A stretch of DNA of 64,000 bases from Streptomyces marokkonensis (GTDB lineage Bacteria > Actinomycetota > Actinomycetes > Streptomycetales > Streptomycetaceae), in contig NZ_VSKS01000004.1 in assembly GCF_008312835.1 (NCBI RefSeq), positions 372,001 through 436,000 of the forward strand, written 5' to 3'. This document shows positions 45,434-54,473 of this stretch, one piece after another; the stretch's first letter is position 1, and every line of letters starts with the position of its first letter. Under the pieces are notes generated by a model that searched no databases, was not told the origin of the DNA, and saw only the letters and a program-made list of their open reading frames with translations. The position numbers were made by a program, and so were the translations under genes.

Positions 45434-46690
45434 ATGGAGGAGAACCGCATCCCGCCCGTCAGCCGCCGCAGGGTGCTGGCTGGAGGAGCGCTCACCGTCA
45501 CGGGCGCCCTCGCCGGTGCCGGGATCACCGCCGCTGTGGAGCGTGGCAGTGGCTCCCAGGACGGCAGCGGCGGCGACGCGGGCCGGCGCCCGCGGACCGT
45601 CACCGTCGCCTACGGAGAGGAGACCGTGCCCTTCCACGGCAGACACCAGGCGGGCATCGCGACCCCGGCCCAGTCCCACGCCGTGTTCCTCGGCTTCGAG
45701 CTGGCCAAGGGCACGGACCGCGCGGCCCTGGGCCGGATGATGCGGCTGCTCACCGACGACGCCGCCCGGCTCACCCGGGGCGAGCCGGCCCTGGCCGACA
45801 CCGAACCCGAACTCGCGGCGCTGCCGGCCAGGCTGACCGTGACCTTCGGGTTCGGACCCGGGCTCTTCAGGGCGGCAGGCGTCGACGACCAGCGGCCCGC
45901 GTCCCTGGAACCGCTGCCGCGGTTCGGCATCGACCGGCTGCAGGACCGCTGGAGCGGCGGCGACCTGCTGATCCAGATCTGCGCCGACGACCCGCTCACC
46001 GTCGCGCACGCCCAGCGGATGCTGATCAAGGACGCCAGGTCGTTCGCCCGGCTGCGCTGGACCCAGCGCGGGTTCCGCCGCGGGCGCGGCGTCGAGGACG
46101 ACGGGGTCACGCAGCGCAACCTCATGGGCCAGCTCGACGGCACCGCCAACCCGTATCCGGACGACGACGTCTTCTCGGAGATCGTCTGGACCGACGCGGG
46201 GCCGCGGTGGCTGCGAGACGGCGGTACGACCCTGGTACTGCGCAGGATCCGCATCGAGCTCGAGACCTGGGACGCGGTCGACACCGGCGCCAAGGAGTTC
46301 ACCATCGGGCGCAGGCTGGGCACCGGGGCACCGCTCACCGGCACCGCGGAGAAGGACCTCCCCGACTTCGGCGCCGAGAACGACCTCGGCCTCCCCGTCA
46401 TCTCCGAGCACGCCCACATACGGCGGGCCCACGTGGGAGAGGACCGGCGGCGCATCTTCCGCCGGCCGTACAACTACGACGAGGCCGTTGCCGCGGACGG
46501 GCGGTCGGAGACCGGACTGCTCTTCGCGTCGTTCCAGCGTGACATCGGCGAGCAGTTCCTGCCGATCCAGCGCAGCCTGGCCGAGTCCGATCTCCTCAAC
46601 GAGTGGACCACCCCGATCGGTTCGGCGGTCTTCGCCGTCCCGCCGGGCTGCGCCGCCGGCGGCTGGATCGGGGACACCCTGCTCGGCTGA
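45434..46690 (+). CDS. Dye-decolorising (DyP-type) peroxidase, Tat-exported
   Basis: 418 residues. A twin-arginine signal with SRRRVLAGG and a hydrophobic core is followed by a DyP fold. The GxxDG motif (GQLDGTANP) supplies the distal Asp, and the region HAHIRRAH the heme-ligand His. It is a heme peroxidase acting outside the membrane. In S. lividans a comparable enzyme, DtpA, works in copper-dependent GlxA maturation. The neighbouring PCuAC and CopC-like genes fit that link (inference). GAAGGA within the end of the upstream gene serves as ribosome site. Confidence 0.92.
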   Translation: MEENRIPPVSRRRVLAGGALTVTGALAGAGITAAVERGSGSQDGSGGDAGRRPRTVTVAYGEETVPFHGRHQAGIATPAQSHAVFLGFELAKGTDRAALGRMMRLLTDDAARLTRGEPALADTEPELAALPARLTVTFGFGPGLFRAAGVDDQRPASLEPLPRFGIDRLQDRWSGGDLLIQICADDPLTVAHAQRMLIKDARSFARLRWTQRGFRRGRGVEDDGVTQRNLMGQLDGTANPYPDDDVFSEIVWTDAGPRWLRDGGTTLVLRRIRIELETWDAVDTGAKEFTIGRRLGTGAPLTGTAEKDLPDFGAENDLGLPVISEHAHIRRAHVGEDRRRIFRRPYNYDEAVAADGRSETGLLFASFQRDIGEQFLPIQRSLAESDLLNEWTTPIGSAVFAVPPGCAAGGWIGDTLLG

Positions 46691-47029
46691 CGCAGGACCG
46701 ACCCGGGCCCCGTCGGAACGCGGCCCGGGGATGCCGCCATGCACGTCCGGGCCGCACGGCCCCGACCTCAGCCCGCGTCTCGTGGGGCGAGCCCCGACAG
46801 CCGGTCGTACCGCCCTCCTGTCCGACGGCGCGGGCCGTGGGCCGCCCCCTCCCGGTGCGGAAGTTTTCGGAACGGGTCGGGTTTCCCTTCGTTCCTGAAC
46901 ACGTGCGTAGCACTCTTTTCACCCCTGGCGGTCCAGTTCGGTGACTCCCCGCTTATGGGCCGGGCCTGTCTGTCACCCTGTCGGCAGCGATCGAGGTTCT
47001 ATTCGTACGAACTGCCCGGGGAGCCGCCC
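46691..47029 (+). other. Intergenic region before the SpoIIE-type phosphatase gene
   Basis: 339 bases with no convincing gene. A hairpin CCCGGGCC/GGCCCGGG (46702-46729) ends the peroxidase transcript. An AT-richer stretch around 46860-46925 and a perfect palindrome TTCGTACGAA (47002-47011) precede the next gene. Confidence 0.5.
46702..46729 (+). terminator. Hairpin after the DyP peroxidase gene
   Basis: 8-base arms CCCGGGCC and GGCCCGGG with a 12-base loop, 11 bases after the stop codon. Confidence 0.55.
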
Positions 47030-49060
47030 ATGCGGGCCATTCCGACCCAGCGCGAGACCGCCCTGTGCGCCTCCGACGCGCCGGGGTGCACGCGGGTGGA
47101 AGCGACCCTGTCCGGAAGCCCCCTCGCGCCCGGTTCCGCGCGGGCCCTGCTGCGCAAGGCCCTCAGCGAGTGGACGCAGCTCGCACTGCCCGGCGCCGAG
47201 CACCTCACCGGCCGCGTCGGCGACGACGCGGCGCTCGTCGCCAGCGAACTCGTCACCAACGCCGTCGTGCACGCCGGCACCGAGGTGTGCCTGACCTGCA
47301 GGCTGGAAGGGGACACCGGCGCGCTCGTGGTCGAGGTCGCCGACCGGCATCCCTCCCGCGCACCGCGCGGCGGCGGACCGGAGTCGCCGCCGGCGCACGA
47401 CACCCCCGAGTACGGGCGGGGCCTGCGCCTCGTCGCGGCGCTCTCGGAGTCCTGGGGGATCACCTACCGCCCTGGCACGAAGACCGTGTGGGCCCGGCTG
47501 TCCGCCGGGGAGCACCCGGTGAGCGAGCAGACCGAGGCGTACGCGGGGGAGCGCGCGTCGGCGCCCGACCTCAGGGTGGCGGAGATCCTCGCCCCGGACC
47601 CCCTGGGACCGCCCGACCCGCCGGACCCGCTCGTCGCCCGGGGCGCGCCCGGCCACCGGGAGACGCCGGGGTCCGCCCGGGAGACCTGGCGCGGGGGCTC
47701 GTACGGCGACGACTGGCTCGCCCGCCGTCACGGGCGCGACGGCACCTGGCTCGGGCGGGGCGCCCTCTCCTTCCTCGCCGAGGCCTCCGACCTGCTCGCC
47801 GGGCAGCTGGACGAGGACCTGGTCGCCTCGCTCACCGGACAGCTCATCGTGCCGCGGCTGGCCGACTGGTGCGCGGTCTGGCTGGAGGACGAGACCACCG
47901 GCCACGGCGGCTGGAGCGACGGCGCCGGGACCGGCGGCCCCCGCCTCGCCCGCGTGTGGCACGCCAGCGAGAACCGCATCGAGGACCTGAGCCGGGTCCT
48001 GGAACAGAACCCGCCCCGCCCCGGAGACCCGCTGAGCCCGGGCCCCGTCCCCTACCGGTGCCCGGACGGGGCGCCCGACGTCCCGGCCGGCGGTACCTGC
48101 GGGACCGCCCTCGCCTACCGGCTCGTCGCCGGCGGGCGGCCGCTCGGGACGCTGGTGATCGGACGGGGCGGGATCGACCGCTTCCCCGACGAGATCACCG
48201 GTCTCGTGGAGGACCTCGGCCGGCGGGTCGCCCTCGCCATCGGCGCCGCCCGGCAGTACTCCCGGCAGGCCACCATCAGCGCCGTGCTCCAGCGCGGACT
48301 GCTGCCCGGCGCCGTCGCCGAGATCCCCGGGGTGCGCAGCGCCCTCGTCTACGAACCCTGCGACAAGGGCGGACCGAGCGGCGACTTCTACGACCTCTTC
48401 CCGGCCGGCCGCGGCCGCTGGTGCTTCGCCGTCGGCGACGTCCAGGGCAAGGGCCCCGAGGCGGCCGTCGTGATCGGGCTGGCCCGGCCCTGGCTGCGGC
48501 TGCTCGCCCGCGAGGGCTACCGCGTCGCCGACGTCCTGGACCGCCTCAACCAGCTCCTCCTCGACGACGCGACCGAGGCCGCCGACGCCGCCGCCCGCGC
48601 GCTGGTGGCCGCCGGCGCCCGCCCGGCCGTCCCCGGCGACGGTCCCCAGACCCGCTTCCTCTCCCTCCTCTACGGCGAACTCGCCCCGTTCCCCGGCGGT
48701 GTCCGCTGCACCCTCGCCTCCGCGGGACACCCCCTGCCCCTGCTGCTCGACCCCGAGGGCTCCGTCCGCGCCGTCGCCCAGCCGCAGACGCTGCTCGGGG
48801 TGATCGAGGACGCCGCGTACACCAGCGAGACCTTCGAGATGTACTCCGGCGACACCCTGCTCTGCGTCACCGACGGGGTCACCGAGCGGCGCTCCGGTTC
48901 CCGCCAGTTCGACGACGGGGACGGCCTCGCGACGGCGCTCGCGGGGTGCGCGGGCATGGACGCGGAGCGGATAGCGGAACGGATCACCCAGCTCGTGCAC
49001 GAGTTCGGGGCCCGGCCGCCGGCCGACGACCTCGCGCTGCTGGTGCTGCAGGCGGAGTGA
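47030..49060 (+). CDS. HATPase-GAF-SpoIIE protein phosphatase
   Basis: 676 residues in three parts. Residues about 25-165 are an anti-sigma-type HATPase (N box ELVTNAVVHAG, then GRGLRLVAALSESWG). About 240-415 is a GAF-like sensory domain. About 440-676 is a SpoIIE PP2C phosphatase with SGDFYDLF, GDVQGKGPEAA and DGVTERRSG metal-binding segments and the end ADDLALLVLQ. Such proteins phosphorylate or dephosphorylate anti-anti-sigma factors; here both activities may sit in one chain. GGGGAG precedes the ATG. The partner is not in the window. Confidence 0.88.
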   Translation: MRAIPTQRETALCASDAPGCTRVEATLSGSPLAPGSARALLRKALSEWTQLALPGAEHLTGRVGDDAALVASELVTNAVVHAGTEVCLTCRLEGDTGALVVEVADRHPSRAPRGGGPESPPAHDTPEYGRGLRLVAALSESWGITYRPGTKTVWARLSAGEHPVSEQTEAYAGERASAPDLRVAEILAPDPLGPPDPPDPLVARGAPGHRETPGSARETWRGGSYGDDWLARRHGRDGTWLGRGALSFLAEASDLLAGQLDEDLVASLTGQLIVPRLADWCAVWLEDETTGHGGWSDGAGTGGPRLARVWHASENRIEDLSRVLEQNPPRPGDPLSPGPVPYRCPDGAPDVPAGGTCGTALAYRLVAGGRPLGTLVIGRGGIDRFPDEITGLVEDLGRRVALAIGAARQYSRQATISAVLQRGLLPGAVAEIPGVRSALVYEPCDKGGPSGDFYDLFPAGRGRWCFAVGDVQGKGPEAAVVIGLARPWLRLLAREGYRVADVLDRLNQLLLDDATEAADAAARALVAAGARPAVPGDGPQTRFLSLLYGELAPFPGGVRCTLASAGHPLPLLLDPEGSVRAVAQPQTLLGVIEDAAYTSETFEMYSGDTLLCVTDGVTERRSGSRQFDDGDGLATALAGCAGMDAERIAERITQLVHEFGARPPADDLALLVLQAE

Positions 49061-49106
49061 CGCGGAGGGCGGGGGACGGGCACCCGGGGGACGCCGACGG
49101 GTGCGG

Positions 49107-49112
49107 GACAAT
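49107..49112 (+). promoter_or_regulatory. hemW: Leaderless-type -10 box of hemW
   Basis: GACAAT seven bases before the chosen ATG, the same arrangement as at 35488-35493 before the small gene at 35501. Confidence 0.45.
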
Positions 49113-49119
49113 GGAGCAC

Positions 49120-50352
49120 ATGCCTTCCGCACTCCCCGACGGCGAGCCCGTCCCCGCCGACGGCGCGCTGCCCGCCTCCGCGCTCACCGGGGCCGCCGAC
49201 CGCCCCCTCGGCTTCTACCTGCACGTCCCGTACTGCGCGACCCGCTGCGGCTACTGCGACTTCAACACGTACACCGCGACCGAGCTGCGCGGCACCGGGG
49301 GAGTGCTGGCCTCCCGCGACAACTACGCCGAGACCCTGATCGACGAGATCCGCCTGGCCCGCAAGGTGCTGGGGGACGACCCGCGGCCGGTCCGCACGGT
49401 GTTCGTCGGAGGGGGCACGCCGACGCTGCTGGCGGCCGACGACCTCGTACGGATGCTGGGGGCGGTCCGGGAGGAGTTCGGGCTCGCGGCGGACGCCGAG
49501 GTGACGACGGAGGCGAACCCGGAGTCGGTCGGTCCGGACTATCTGGCGACCCTGCGCGCGGGCGGCTTCAACCGGATCTCCTTCGGCATGCAGAGCGCCC
49601 GGCAGCACGTGCTGAAGGTCCTCGACCGCACCCACACCCCGGGCCGCCCCGAAGCCTGCGTCGCCGAGGCGCGGGCGGCGGGCTTCGAGCACGTCAACCT
49701 CGACCTGATCTACGGCACGCCGGGGGAGTCCGACGACGACTGGCGGGCGTCCCTGGACGCGGCGCTCGGCGCCGGGCCGGATCACGTGTCGGCGTACGCG
49801 CTGATCGTCGAGGAGGGCACGCAGCTCGCTCGCGGCATCCGGCGCGGTGAGGTGCCGATGACGGACGACGACGTGCACGCGGACCGGTACCTGATCGCCG
49901 AGGAGATGCTGTCGGCGGCGGGGTTCGACTGGTACGAGGTGTCCAACTGGGCCACCTCGGAGGCGGGCCGCTGCCTGCACAACGAGCTGTACTGGCGCGG
50001 CGCCGACTGGTGGGGCGCGGGGCCCGGTGCCCACTCGCACGTGGGCGGGGTGCGCTGGTGGAACGTCAAGCACCCGGGGGCGTACGCGGCGGCGCTGGCG
50101 GAGGGGCGGTCGCCGGGGGCGGGGCGGGAGGTTCTGTCGGCCGAGGACCGGCGGGTGGAGCGGATCCTCCTCGAACTGCGCCTGGAGGAGGGCGTCCCTC
50201 TCTCCCTCCTCCGCCCTGAGGGGCTGGCGGCATCACGCCGGGCCCTGATGGACGGGCTGCTCCAGCAGGGTCTGTACGAGGAGGGCCGCGCGGCCCTCAC
50301 CCTGCGGGGGCGGCTGCTGGCGGACGCGGTGGTGCGTGACCTGGTGGACTGA
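49120..50352 (+). CDS. hemW: Radical SAM heme chaperone HemW
   Basis: 410 residues. The radical SAM cluster motif is CATRCGYCDFN (C-x3-C-x2-C) at about 36-45; VFVGGGTPTLL and NPESV are further family blocks. HemW, once called oxygen-independent coproporphyrinogen oxidase, binds heme and hands it to membrane cytochromes. An ATG nine bases upstream (49111) is in frame. The usual neighbours are lepA before and hrcA/dnaJ after; here lepA is separated by the acyl-CoA synthetase, copper and phosphatase genes. Confidence 0.92.
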   Translation: MPSALPDGEPVPADGALPASALTGAADRPLGFYLHVPYCATRCGYCDFNTYTATELRGTGGVLASRDNYAETLIDEIRLARKVLGDDPRPVRTVFVGGGTPTLLAADDLVRMLGAVREEFGLAADAEVTTEANPESVGPDYLATLRAGGFNRISFGMQSARQHVLKVLDRTHTPGRPEACVAEARAAGFEHVNLDLIYGTPGESDDDWRASLDAALGAGPDHVSAYALIVEEGTQLARGIRRGEVPMTDDDVHADRYLIAEEMLSAAGFDWYEVSNWATSEAGRCLHNELYWRGADWWGAGPGAHSHVGGVRWWNVKHPGAYAAALAEGRSPGAGREVLSAEDRRVERILLELRLEEGVPLSLLRPEGLAASRRALMDGLLQQGLYEEGRAALTLRGRLLADAVVRDLVD

Positions 50353-50353
50353 C

Positions 50354-50376
50354 CTTCTTCCGCGGGGGCGAAGAAG
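50354..50376. terminator. Convergent terminator between hemW and the DUF3097 gene
   Basis: 7-base perfect arms CTTCTTC / GAAGAAG around a GC-rich loop, immediately after the hemW stop. Confidence 0.6.
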
Positions 50377-50384
50377 CCCGGCTG

Positions 50385-51191
50385 TCACGACGGGGCCGTG
50401 ACGAAGTCGATCAGTTCCTCCACGCGGCCCAGGAGTTCCGGCTCCAGGTCCTTGTACGTGCGCACCGAGCCGAGGATCCGCTGCCACGCCTCCCCCGTGT
50501 TCGCCACGCGCCACCCCAGCGCCGCGCACACCCCCGTCTTCCAGTCCTGCCCCCGCGGCACCCGGGGCCACGACCCGATACCCACCGCCGCCGGCTTCAC
50601 CGCCTCCCAGATGTCGATGTACGGGTGGCCGACCACCAGCGCGTGCTCGCTCGTCACCGCCTCCGCGATCCGCCACTCCTTCGACCCCGGGACCAGGTGG
50701 TCCACCAGGACCCCCAGCCGCGCGTCCGGGCCGGGGCCGAAGGACTCGACGATCGACGGCAGGTCGTCCACGCCCTCCAGGTACTCCACGACGACCCCCT
50801 CGATGCGCAGGTCGTCGCCCCACACCTTCTCGACCAGCTCGGCGTCGTGCCGGCCCTCGACGTAGATGCGCCCCGCGCGGGCGACACGCGCCCGCGCGCC
50901 GGGAACGGCCACCGACCCCGACGCCGTACGGGCGGGCCGCCGAGGCCCTGTCGAGGGCCGTACCAGCGTCACCACGCGCCCCTCCAGCAGGAACCCACGC
51001 GGCTCCAGCGGGAACACGCGGTGCTTGCCGAAGCGGTCCTCCAGGGTCACCGTGCCGGCCTCGCAGCGGATCACCGCGCCGCAGAAGCCGGTGCCCGGCT
51101 CCTCCACGACCAGGCCGGGCTCGGCCGCGACCTCGGGAACCGGCTGCGGTTTCTTCCACGGAGGGGTCAGATCGGCGGAGTACTGGCGCAT
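50385..51191 (-). CDS. DUF3097 family protein
   Basis: 268 residues. It matches the actinobacterial DUF3097 family: VIRCEAGTVTLEDRFGKHRVFPL in the first half (beta-barrel-like), and IYVEGRHDAELVEKVWGDDLR, a TOPRIM-like acidic segment (EG followed by a DxD-like pair). The C-terminal WEAVKPAAVGI and helix segments are conserved. A nucleic-acid role is possible but unproven. TATCGT lies seven bases before the ATG (minus-strand -10 box at 51199-51204), suggesting a leaderless transcript. Confidence 0.82.
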   Translation of the reverse strand: MRQYSADLTPPWKKPQPVPEVAAEPGLVVEEPGTGFCGAVIRCEAGTVTLEDRFGKHRVFPLEPRGFLLEGRVVTLVRPSTGPRRPARTASGSVAVPGARARVARAGRIYVEGRHDAELVEKVWGDDLRIEGVVVEYLEGVDDLPSIVESFGPGPDARLGVLVDHLVPGSKEWRIAEAVTSEHALVVGHPYIDIWEAVKPAAVGIGSWPRVPRGQDWKTGVCAALGWRVANTGEAWQRILGSVRTYKDLEPELLGRVEELIDFVTAPS

Positions 51192-51225
51192 TCTGACGAC
51201 GATACGAGGATCCCGCCCGCGGTGA

Positions 51226-51951
51226 TCAGTCCGACACGCCGAAACGCCCCGCCAGGACCTCGCGTTGGGCCCGGACGAACGCCGCGTCGACCACCGCCCC
51301 GTGACCGGGGACGTACCGCGCGTCCTCCCCGCCCAGCGCCAGCAGCCGGTCCAGCGCGGCCGGCCACTGCGACGGTACGGCGTCGGGGCCCGCCTGCGGT
51401 TCGCCGGACTCCTCGACCAGGTCGCCGCAGAAGACCACCTCCGGGTCGCCGGGCACGAGGACCGTCAGATCGTGGGCCGTGTGCCCCGGACCCACGTTCG
51501 CCAGCAGCACCTGCCGGCCGCCGAGGTCGAGCGTCCACTCGCCGGACACCGCGTGCCGGGGCGGGGTCAGCGCGTCCGCGGCCTCCTCAGCCGTGCGCGC
51601 GTCCAGCCCGTGGCGCACCGCGTCCGCGCGCAGCTCCTCGCGCCCGCGCGCCGTCAGCACGGTCTCCATGCCCACCGCGCCGAACACCTCCGCCCCCGCG
51701 AACGCCGCGGCCCCGAGGACGTGGTCGAAGTGGGGATGGGTGAGCGCGAGATGCGTCACACGGCGGCCGGTGAGCGCCCGCGCCTCGGCCCGCAACCGCG
51801 CGCCCTCACTCAGACTGGACCCGGCGTCGACGAGCAGCACGGCGTCGGTACCCACCACGAGCCCCGCCGTGCAGTCCCACACCGGCAGCCGGCACCGCCC
51901 CACCCCGGGCGCCACTTGCTCCCATCCCGACTCTTCCCAAGTCACGGTCAT
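51226..51951 (-). CDS. Metallo-beta-lactamase fold hydrolase
   Basis: 241 residues with the zinc-binding signature HPHFDH in [17 protein letters not shown] and the later histidines in VGPGHTAHD and VPGHGAVVD. The spacing fits the general MBL superfamily, so the substrate is open (thioester, lactone, phosphodiester or other). TAGCGT lies seven bases before the ATG. Same strand as the DUF3097 gene, 34 bases upstream of it. Divergent from hrcA across 163 bases. Confidence 0.85.
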   Translation of the reverse strand: MTVTWEESGWEQVAPGVGRCRLPVWDCTAGLVVGTDAVLLVDAGSSLSEGARLRAEARALTGRRVTHLALTHPHFDHVLGAAAFAGAEVFGAVGMETVLTARGREELRADAVRHGLDARTAEEAADALTPPRHAVSGEWTLDLGGRQVLLANVGPGHTAHDLTVLVPGDPEVVFCGDLVEESGEPQAGPDAVPSQWPAALDRLLALGGEDARYVPGHGAVVDAAFVRAQREVLAGRFGVSD

Positions 51952-52005
51952 GACGGGGACGCTATCGGGGACGGCGCCGCCCGGCACGACGGCGCGGGAC
52001 CGGCC

Positions 52006-52036
52006 TTGCCCGGGGCGTACCCCCCGGCCGTACACT
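52006..52036 (+). promoter_or_regulatory. hrcA: Candidate hrcA promoter
   Basis: TTGCCC at 52006-52011, a 19-base spacer, and TACACT at 52031-52036, directly ahead of the CIRCE operator. Confidence 0.5.
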
Positions 52037-52049
52037 GGGCCGGGGAAGT

Positions 52050-52076
52050 CTGGCACTCGCGTGCGAAGAGTGCCAG
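52050..52076. promoter_or_regulatory. hrcA: CIRCE operator
   Basis: CTGGCACTC-N9-GAGTGCCAG, a perfect inverted repeat that differs from the consensus TTAGCACTC only at the outer positions. HrcA binds this site to repress heat-shock genes, so hrcA and dnaJ2 are self-regulated. Confidence 0.93.
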
Positions 52077-52114
52077 AGACGTTACCGGGCGGAAAGCTAC
52101 TGGAGGTGCGCGCG

Positions 52115-53131
52115 ATGCTCAGTGAACGCAGGCTCCAGGTGCTGCGCGCCATCGTCCAGGACTACGTGGGCACCGAGGAGCCCGTCGGCTCCAAGGCGCT
52201 CACCGAGCGGCACAACCTCGGCGTGTCCCCGGCCACCGTGCGCAACGACATGGCGGCCCTGGAGGACGAGGGCTTCATCGCCCAGCCGCACACCAGTGCC
52301 GGGCGCATCCCCACCGACAAGGGCTACCGGCTGTTCGTCGACAAGCTCGCCGGTGTCAAGCCGATGACCGCGCCCGAGCGGCGGGCCATCCAGAACTTCC
52401 TCGAGGGCGCCGTCGACCTGGACGACGTGGTGGCCAGGACCGTACGGCTGCTCGCTCAGCTGACCCGGCAGGTCGCCGTCGTGCAGTACCCGTCGCTGAC
52501 CCGTTCGACGGTGCGGCACGTGGAACTGCTGGCCCTGGCGCCCGCGCGGCTGATGCTGGTGCTGATCACGGACACCGGCCGGGTCGAGCAGCGCATGGTC
52601 GACTGCCCGGCGCCGTTCGGCGAGTCGTCCCTGGCGGATCTGCGGGCGCGGCTCAACAGCCGGGTCGCGGGCCGCCGGTTCGCGGACGTGCCGAGTCTGG
52701 TGGAGGACCTCCCGGAGGCCTTCGAGGCCGACGACCGCGGTACGGTCTCGACGGTGCTCTCCACTCTCCTGGAGACGCTCGTCGAGGAGAACGAGGAGCG
52801 GCTGATGATCGGCGGCACCGCCAATCTCACCCGCTTCGGACACGACTTCCCCCTCACGATCCGGCCCGTCCTGGAGGCGCTCGAGGAGCAGGTCGTGCTC
52901 CTCAAGCTGCTCGGCGAGGCGAAGGATCCGGGCGTGACCGTCCGTATCGGTCATGAGAACGCCCATGAAGGACTCAACTCCACGTCTGTCGTGTCGGTGG
53001 GCTACGGTTCGGGCGGCGAGGCGGTTGCCAAGCTCGGCGTGGTCGGACCGACCCGCATGGACTACCCGGGAACGATGGGAGCGGTACGCGCAGTGGCACG
53101 GTACGTCGGACAGATCCTGGCGGAGTCGTAG
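52115..53131 (+). CDS. hrcA: Heat-inducible transcription repressor HrcA
   Basis: 338 residues. The N-terminal winged helix ([51 protein letters not shown]) is followed by the GAF-like dimer domain ending [20 protein letters not shown]. It represses through the CIRCE site 40 bases upstream and is kept active by GroEL in well-studied bacteria. GGAGG precedes the ATG. Its stop TAG shares its G with the dnaJ2 start GTG, so the two are coupled. Confidence 0.97.
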   Translation: MLSERRLQVLRAIVQDYVGTEEPVGSKALTERHNLGVSPATVRNDMAALEDEGFIAQPHTSAGRIPTDKGYRLFVDKLAGVKPMTAPERRAIQNFLEGAVDLDDVVARTVRLLAQLTRQVAVVQYPSLTRSTVRHVELLALAPARLMLVLITDTGRVEQRMVDCPAPFGESSLADLRARLNSRVAGRRFADVPSLVEDLPEAFEADDRGTVSTVLSTLLETLVEENEERLMIGGTANLTRFGHDFPLTIRPVLEALEEQVVLLKLLGEAKDPGVTVRIGHENAHEGLNSTSVVSVGYGSGGEAVAKLGVVGPTRMDYPGTMGAVRAVARYVGQILAES

Positions 53132-54270
53132 TGGCCACGGACTACTACGCCGTACTCGGCGTGCGCCGCGACGCGTCGCAGGAGGAGATCAAGAAGGCCT
53201 TCCGGCGGCTCGCCCGCGAGCTGCATCCGGACGTCAACCCGGATCCGAAGACCCAGGAGCGGTTCAAGGAGATCAACGCCGCCTACGAGGTGCTGTCGGA
53301 CCCGCAGAAGAAGCAGGTCTACGACCTCGGCGGCGACCCGCTCTCGCAGGCCGGCGGCGCCGGCGGCGCGGGCGGCTTCGGGGCCGGCGGCTTCGGCAAC
53401 TTCTCCGACATCATGGACGCGTTCTTCGGCACGGCGTCGCAGCGCGGGCCGCGCTCGCGCACCCGCCGGGGCCAGGACGCGATGATCCGCATCGAGGTCG
53501 AGCTGGACGAGGCCGCGTTCGGCACGACCAAGGACATCCAGGTCGACACGGCGATCGTCTGCACCACGTGCAACGGCGAGGGCGCGGCGCCCGGCACCAG
53601 CGCGCAGACCTGTGACATGTGCCGCGGCCGTGGTGAGGTCTCGCAGGTCACGCGGTCCTTCCTGGGCCAGGTCATGACGTCCCGCCCGTGCCCGCAGTGC
53701 CAGGGCTTCGGCACCGTGGTCCCCACGCCGTGCCCGGAGTGCGCCGGCGACGGCCGGGTCCGCTCCCGGCGCACGCTCACGGTCAAGATCCCGGCCGGTG
53801 TCGACAACGGCACCCGGATCCAGCTGGCCGGCGAGGGCGAGGTCGGTCCCGGCGGCGGTCCGGCAGGCGACCTGTACGTCGAGATCCACGAACTCCCGCA
53901 CCCGACCTTCCAGCGGCGCGGAGACGACCTGCACTGCACGGTCACCATCCCGATGACCGCGGCGGCCCTCGGCACCAAGGTGCCGCTGGAGACGCTGGAC
54001 GGCATGGAGGAGGTCGACATCCGGCCCGGCACCCAGTCCGGCCAGTCGATCCCGCTGCACGGCCGGGGCGTCACGCATCTGCGCGGCGGCGGCCGGGGCG
54101 ACCTCATCGTCCACGTCGAGGTCCAGACCCCGACCAAGCTCGACCCCGAACAGGAACGCCTCCTGCGCGAACTGGCCAAGCTGCGGGGCGAGGAACGGCC
54201 TCAGGGCACGTTCCAGCCGGGTCAGCAGGGATTGTTCTCGCGGCTGAAGGACGCGTTCAACGGCCGCTGA
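53131..54270 (+). CDS. dnaJ: Molecular chaperone DnaJ (DnaJ2)
   Basis: 379 residues: J domain with HPD (LHPDVNPDP), a Gly-rich linker, four zinc CxxCxGxG repeats ([32 protein letters not shown]), and the C-terminal substrate-binding domain. It stimulates the ATPase of DnaK. This is the second-type DnaJ that travels with hrcA in actinobacteria. The GTG overlaps the hrcA stop by one base. The last 56 bases are repeated 124 bases further on. Confidence 0.96.
   Translation: MATDYYAVLGVRRDASQEEIKKAFRRLARELHPDVNPDPKTQERFKEINAAYEVLSDPQKKQVYDLGGDPLSQAGGAGGAGGFGAGGFGNFSDIMDAFFGTASQRGPRSRTRRGQDAMIRIEVELDEAAFGTTKDIQVDTAIVCTTCNGEGAAPGTSAQTCDMCRGRGEVSQVTRSFLGQVMTSRPCPQCQGFGTVVPTPCPECAGDGRVRSRRTLTVKIPAGVDNGTRIQLAGEGEVGPGGGPAGDLYVEIHELPHPTFQRRGDDLHCTVTIPMTAAALGTKVPLETLDGMEEVDIRPGTQSGQSIPLHGRGVTHLRGGGRGDLIVHVEVQTPTKLDPEQERLLRELAKLRGEERPQGTFQPGQQGLFSRLKDAFNGR
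54215..54270 (+). repeat. Direct repeat, copy 1 (3' end of dnaJ2)
   Basis: The coding end of dnaJ2 including its stop. 54 of 56 bases are the same as at 54339-54394. Confidence 0.9.
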
Positions 54271-54338
54271 CCGGTCACCTCGGGCCGCTGGTGGTGTGCT
54301 GCTGGGGGTCCGGGGGTGGGCCCCCGGGTGGTGGGGTC

Positions 54339-54394
54339 AGCCGGGTCGGCAGGGATTGTTCTCGCGGCTGAAGGACGCGTTCGACGGCCGCTGA
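54339..54394 (+). pseudogene. Direct repeat, copy 2: stray duplicate of the dnaJ2 3' end
   Basis: Reads [14 protein letters not shown] and a stop like the dnaJ2 C terminus. It differs from copy 1 at two bases only. It has no start codon or upstream coding frame, so it is not a gene. The 68 bases between the copies are GC-rich, with GGGGGTGGGCCCCC. Confidence 0.8.
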
Positions 54395-54473
54395 GGAACG
54401 CTTCCGAAAAGTGGCTTATGCCAAGGGGAAGGGCGGATTCGGACTTGGTCGGGGGACGTGACAACATGCCGTC

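Noticed and set aside
54339-54394. Second dnaJ-like gene fragment as a functional small ORF
   Set aside because: No start codon or ribosome site in the frame and no upstream coding; it is a duplicated tail.
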